Shown piece after piece: positions 13,441 to 13,531 of a DNA stretch of 13,531 nt (positions are counted from its first letter, which is position 1; every line of letters starts with the position of its first letter). The position numbers were made by a program, and so were the translations under genes. The notes under the pieces are model-generated. The model saw only the letters and a list, made by a program, of their open reading frames with translations, made no database searches and had not been told where the DNA came from. Source of the DNA: DATGQT01 sp033720695 (GTDB lineage: Bacteria; Bacteroidota; Rhodothermia; Rhodothermales; Rubricoccaceae); assembly GCA_033720695.1 (NCBI GenBank), contig JAWWCA010000097.1:1-13531 (forward strand), read 5' to 3'.

Positions 13441-13531
13441 CGTGCGGCGTACGATGCGGAGTCTACGTCGTCCGGGTGGCGGTGGAGACGCAGCCGGTGA
13501 TGCTGCTCCGGTAGCGCTGCCCGGAGGGGCC

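Noticed and set aside
1..13531. CRISPR arrays, tRNA/rRNA genes, transposases, prophage or defence genes
   Set aside because: No regularly spaced repeats, no cloverleaf-like stretches and no matching protein motifs were seen; the gene content is ordinary chromosomal.

Overview
The window is about 70% GC, tightly packed chromosomal DNA that looks like core genome of a Rhodothermota / Bacteroidota-type marine bacterium (Rubricoccaceae/Rubrivirga-like; inference). Four things suggest this. The carB product ends in the short 'RNLYLSR' C-terminus without an allosteric domain. A TonB-dependent receptor with a carboxypeptidase-regulatory-like N-terminal domain is followed by a DUF4249-like lipoprotein. 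A multi-FAS1 lipoprotein is present. None of the visible start codons has a convincing Shine-Dalgarno sequence.

Layout, left to right. (1) The 3' half of carB (+), with an unusual tail: its last eight codons (MRNLYLSR plus stop) occur twice, 50 bp apart, in different frames and with every degenerate codon changed. A strong hairpin terminator follows. (2) Two minus-strand genes: a secreted Gly/Ala-zipper protein of unknown function (1683-2336) and a four-FAS1-domain lipoprotein (2458-4209). (3) Divergent from the FAS1 gene, a plus-strand pair: a TonB-dependent outer-membrane receptor (4372-6630) and a DUF4249-like lipoprotein (6648-7532). Together these suggest a cell-surface uptake/adhesion locus. 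(4) A type II NADH dehydrogenase (7651-8997, +), which converges on psuG, pseudouridine-5'-phosphate glycosidase (9002-9880, -), with only 4 bp between the stop codons. (5) Divergent from psuG, a small coiled-coil lipoprotein (9983-10654, +) closed by a textbook intrinsic terminator. (6) An NrnA-type DHH phosphoesterase (10741-11829, +) and an M17 leucyl aminopeptidase (11943-13406, +), separated by a repeat-rich, foldable intergenic segment. The last 125 bp hold only one small hairpin.

Most genes are housekeeping: pyrimidine/arginine precursor synthesis, respiratory NADH oxidation, nucleoside salvage, nanoRNA/pAp turnover and peptide degradation. No CRISPR, tRNA, rRNA, full insertion sequence or recombinase gene is visible. 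The most unusual signal is the synonymously recoded, duplicated 3' end of carB. It looks like the scar of a small inserted element that carried its own replacement for the gene end it displaced.
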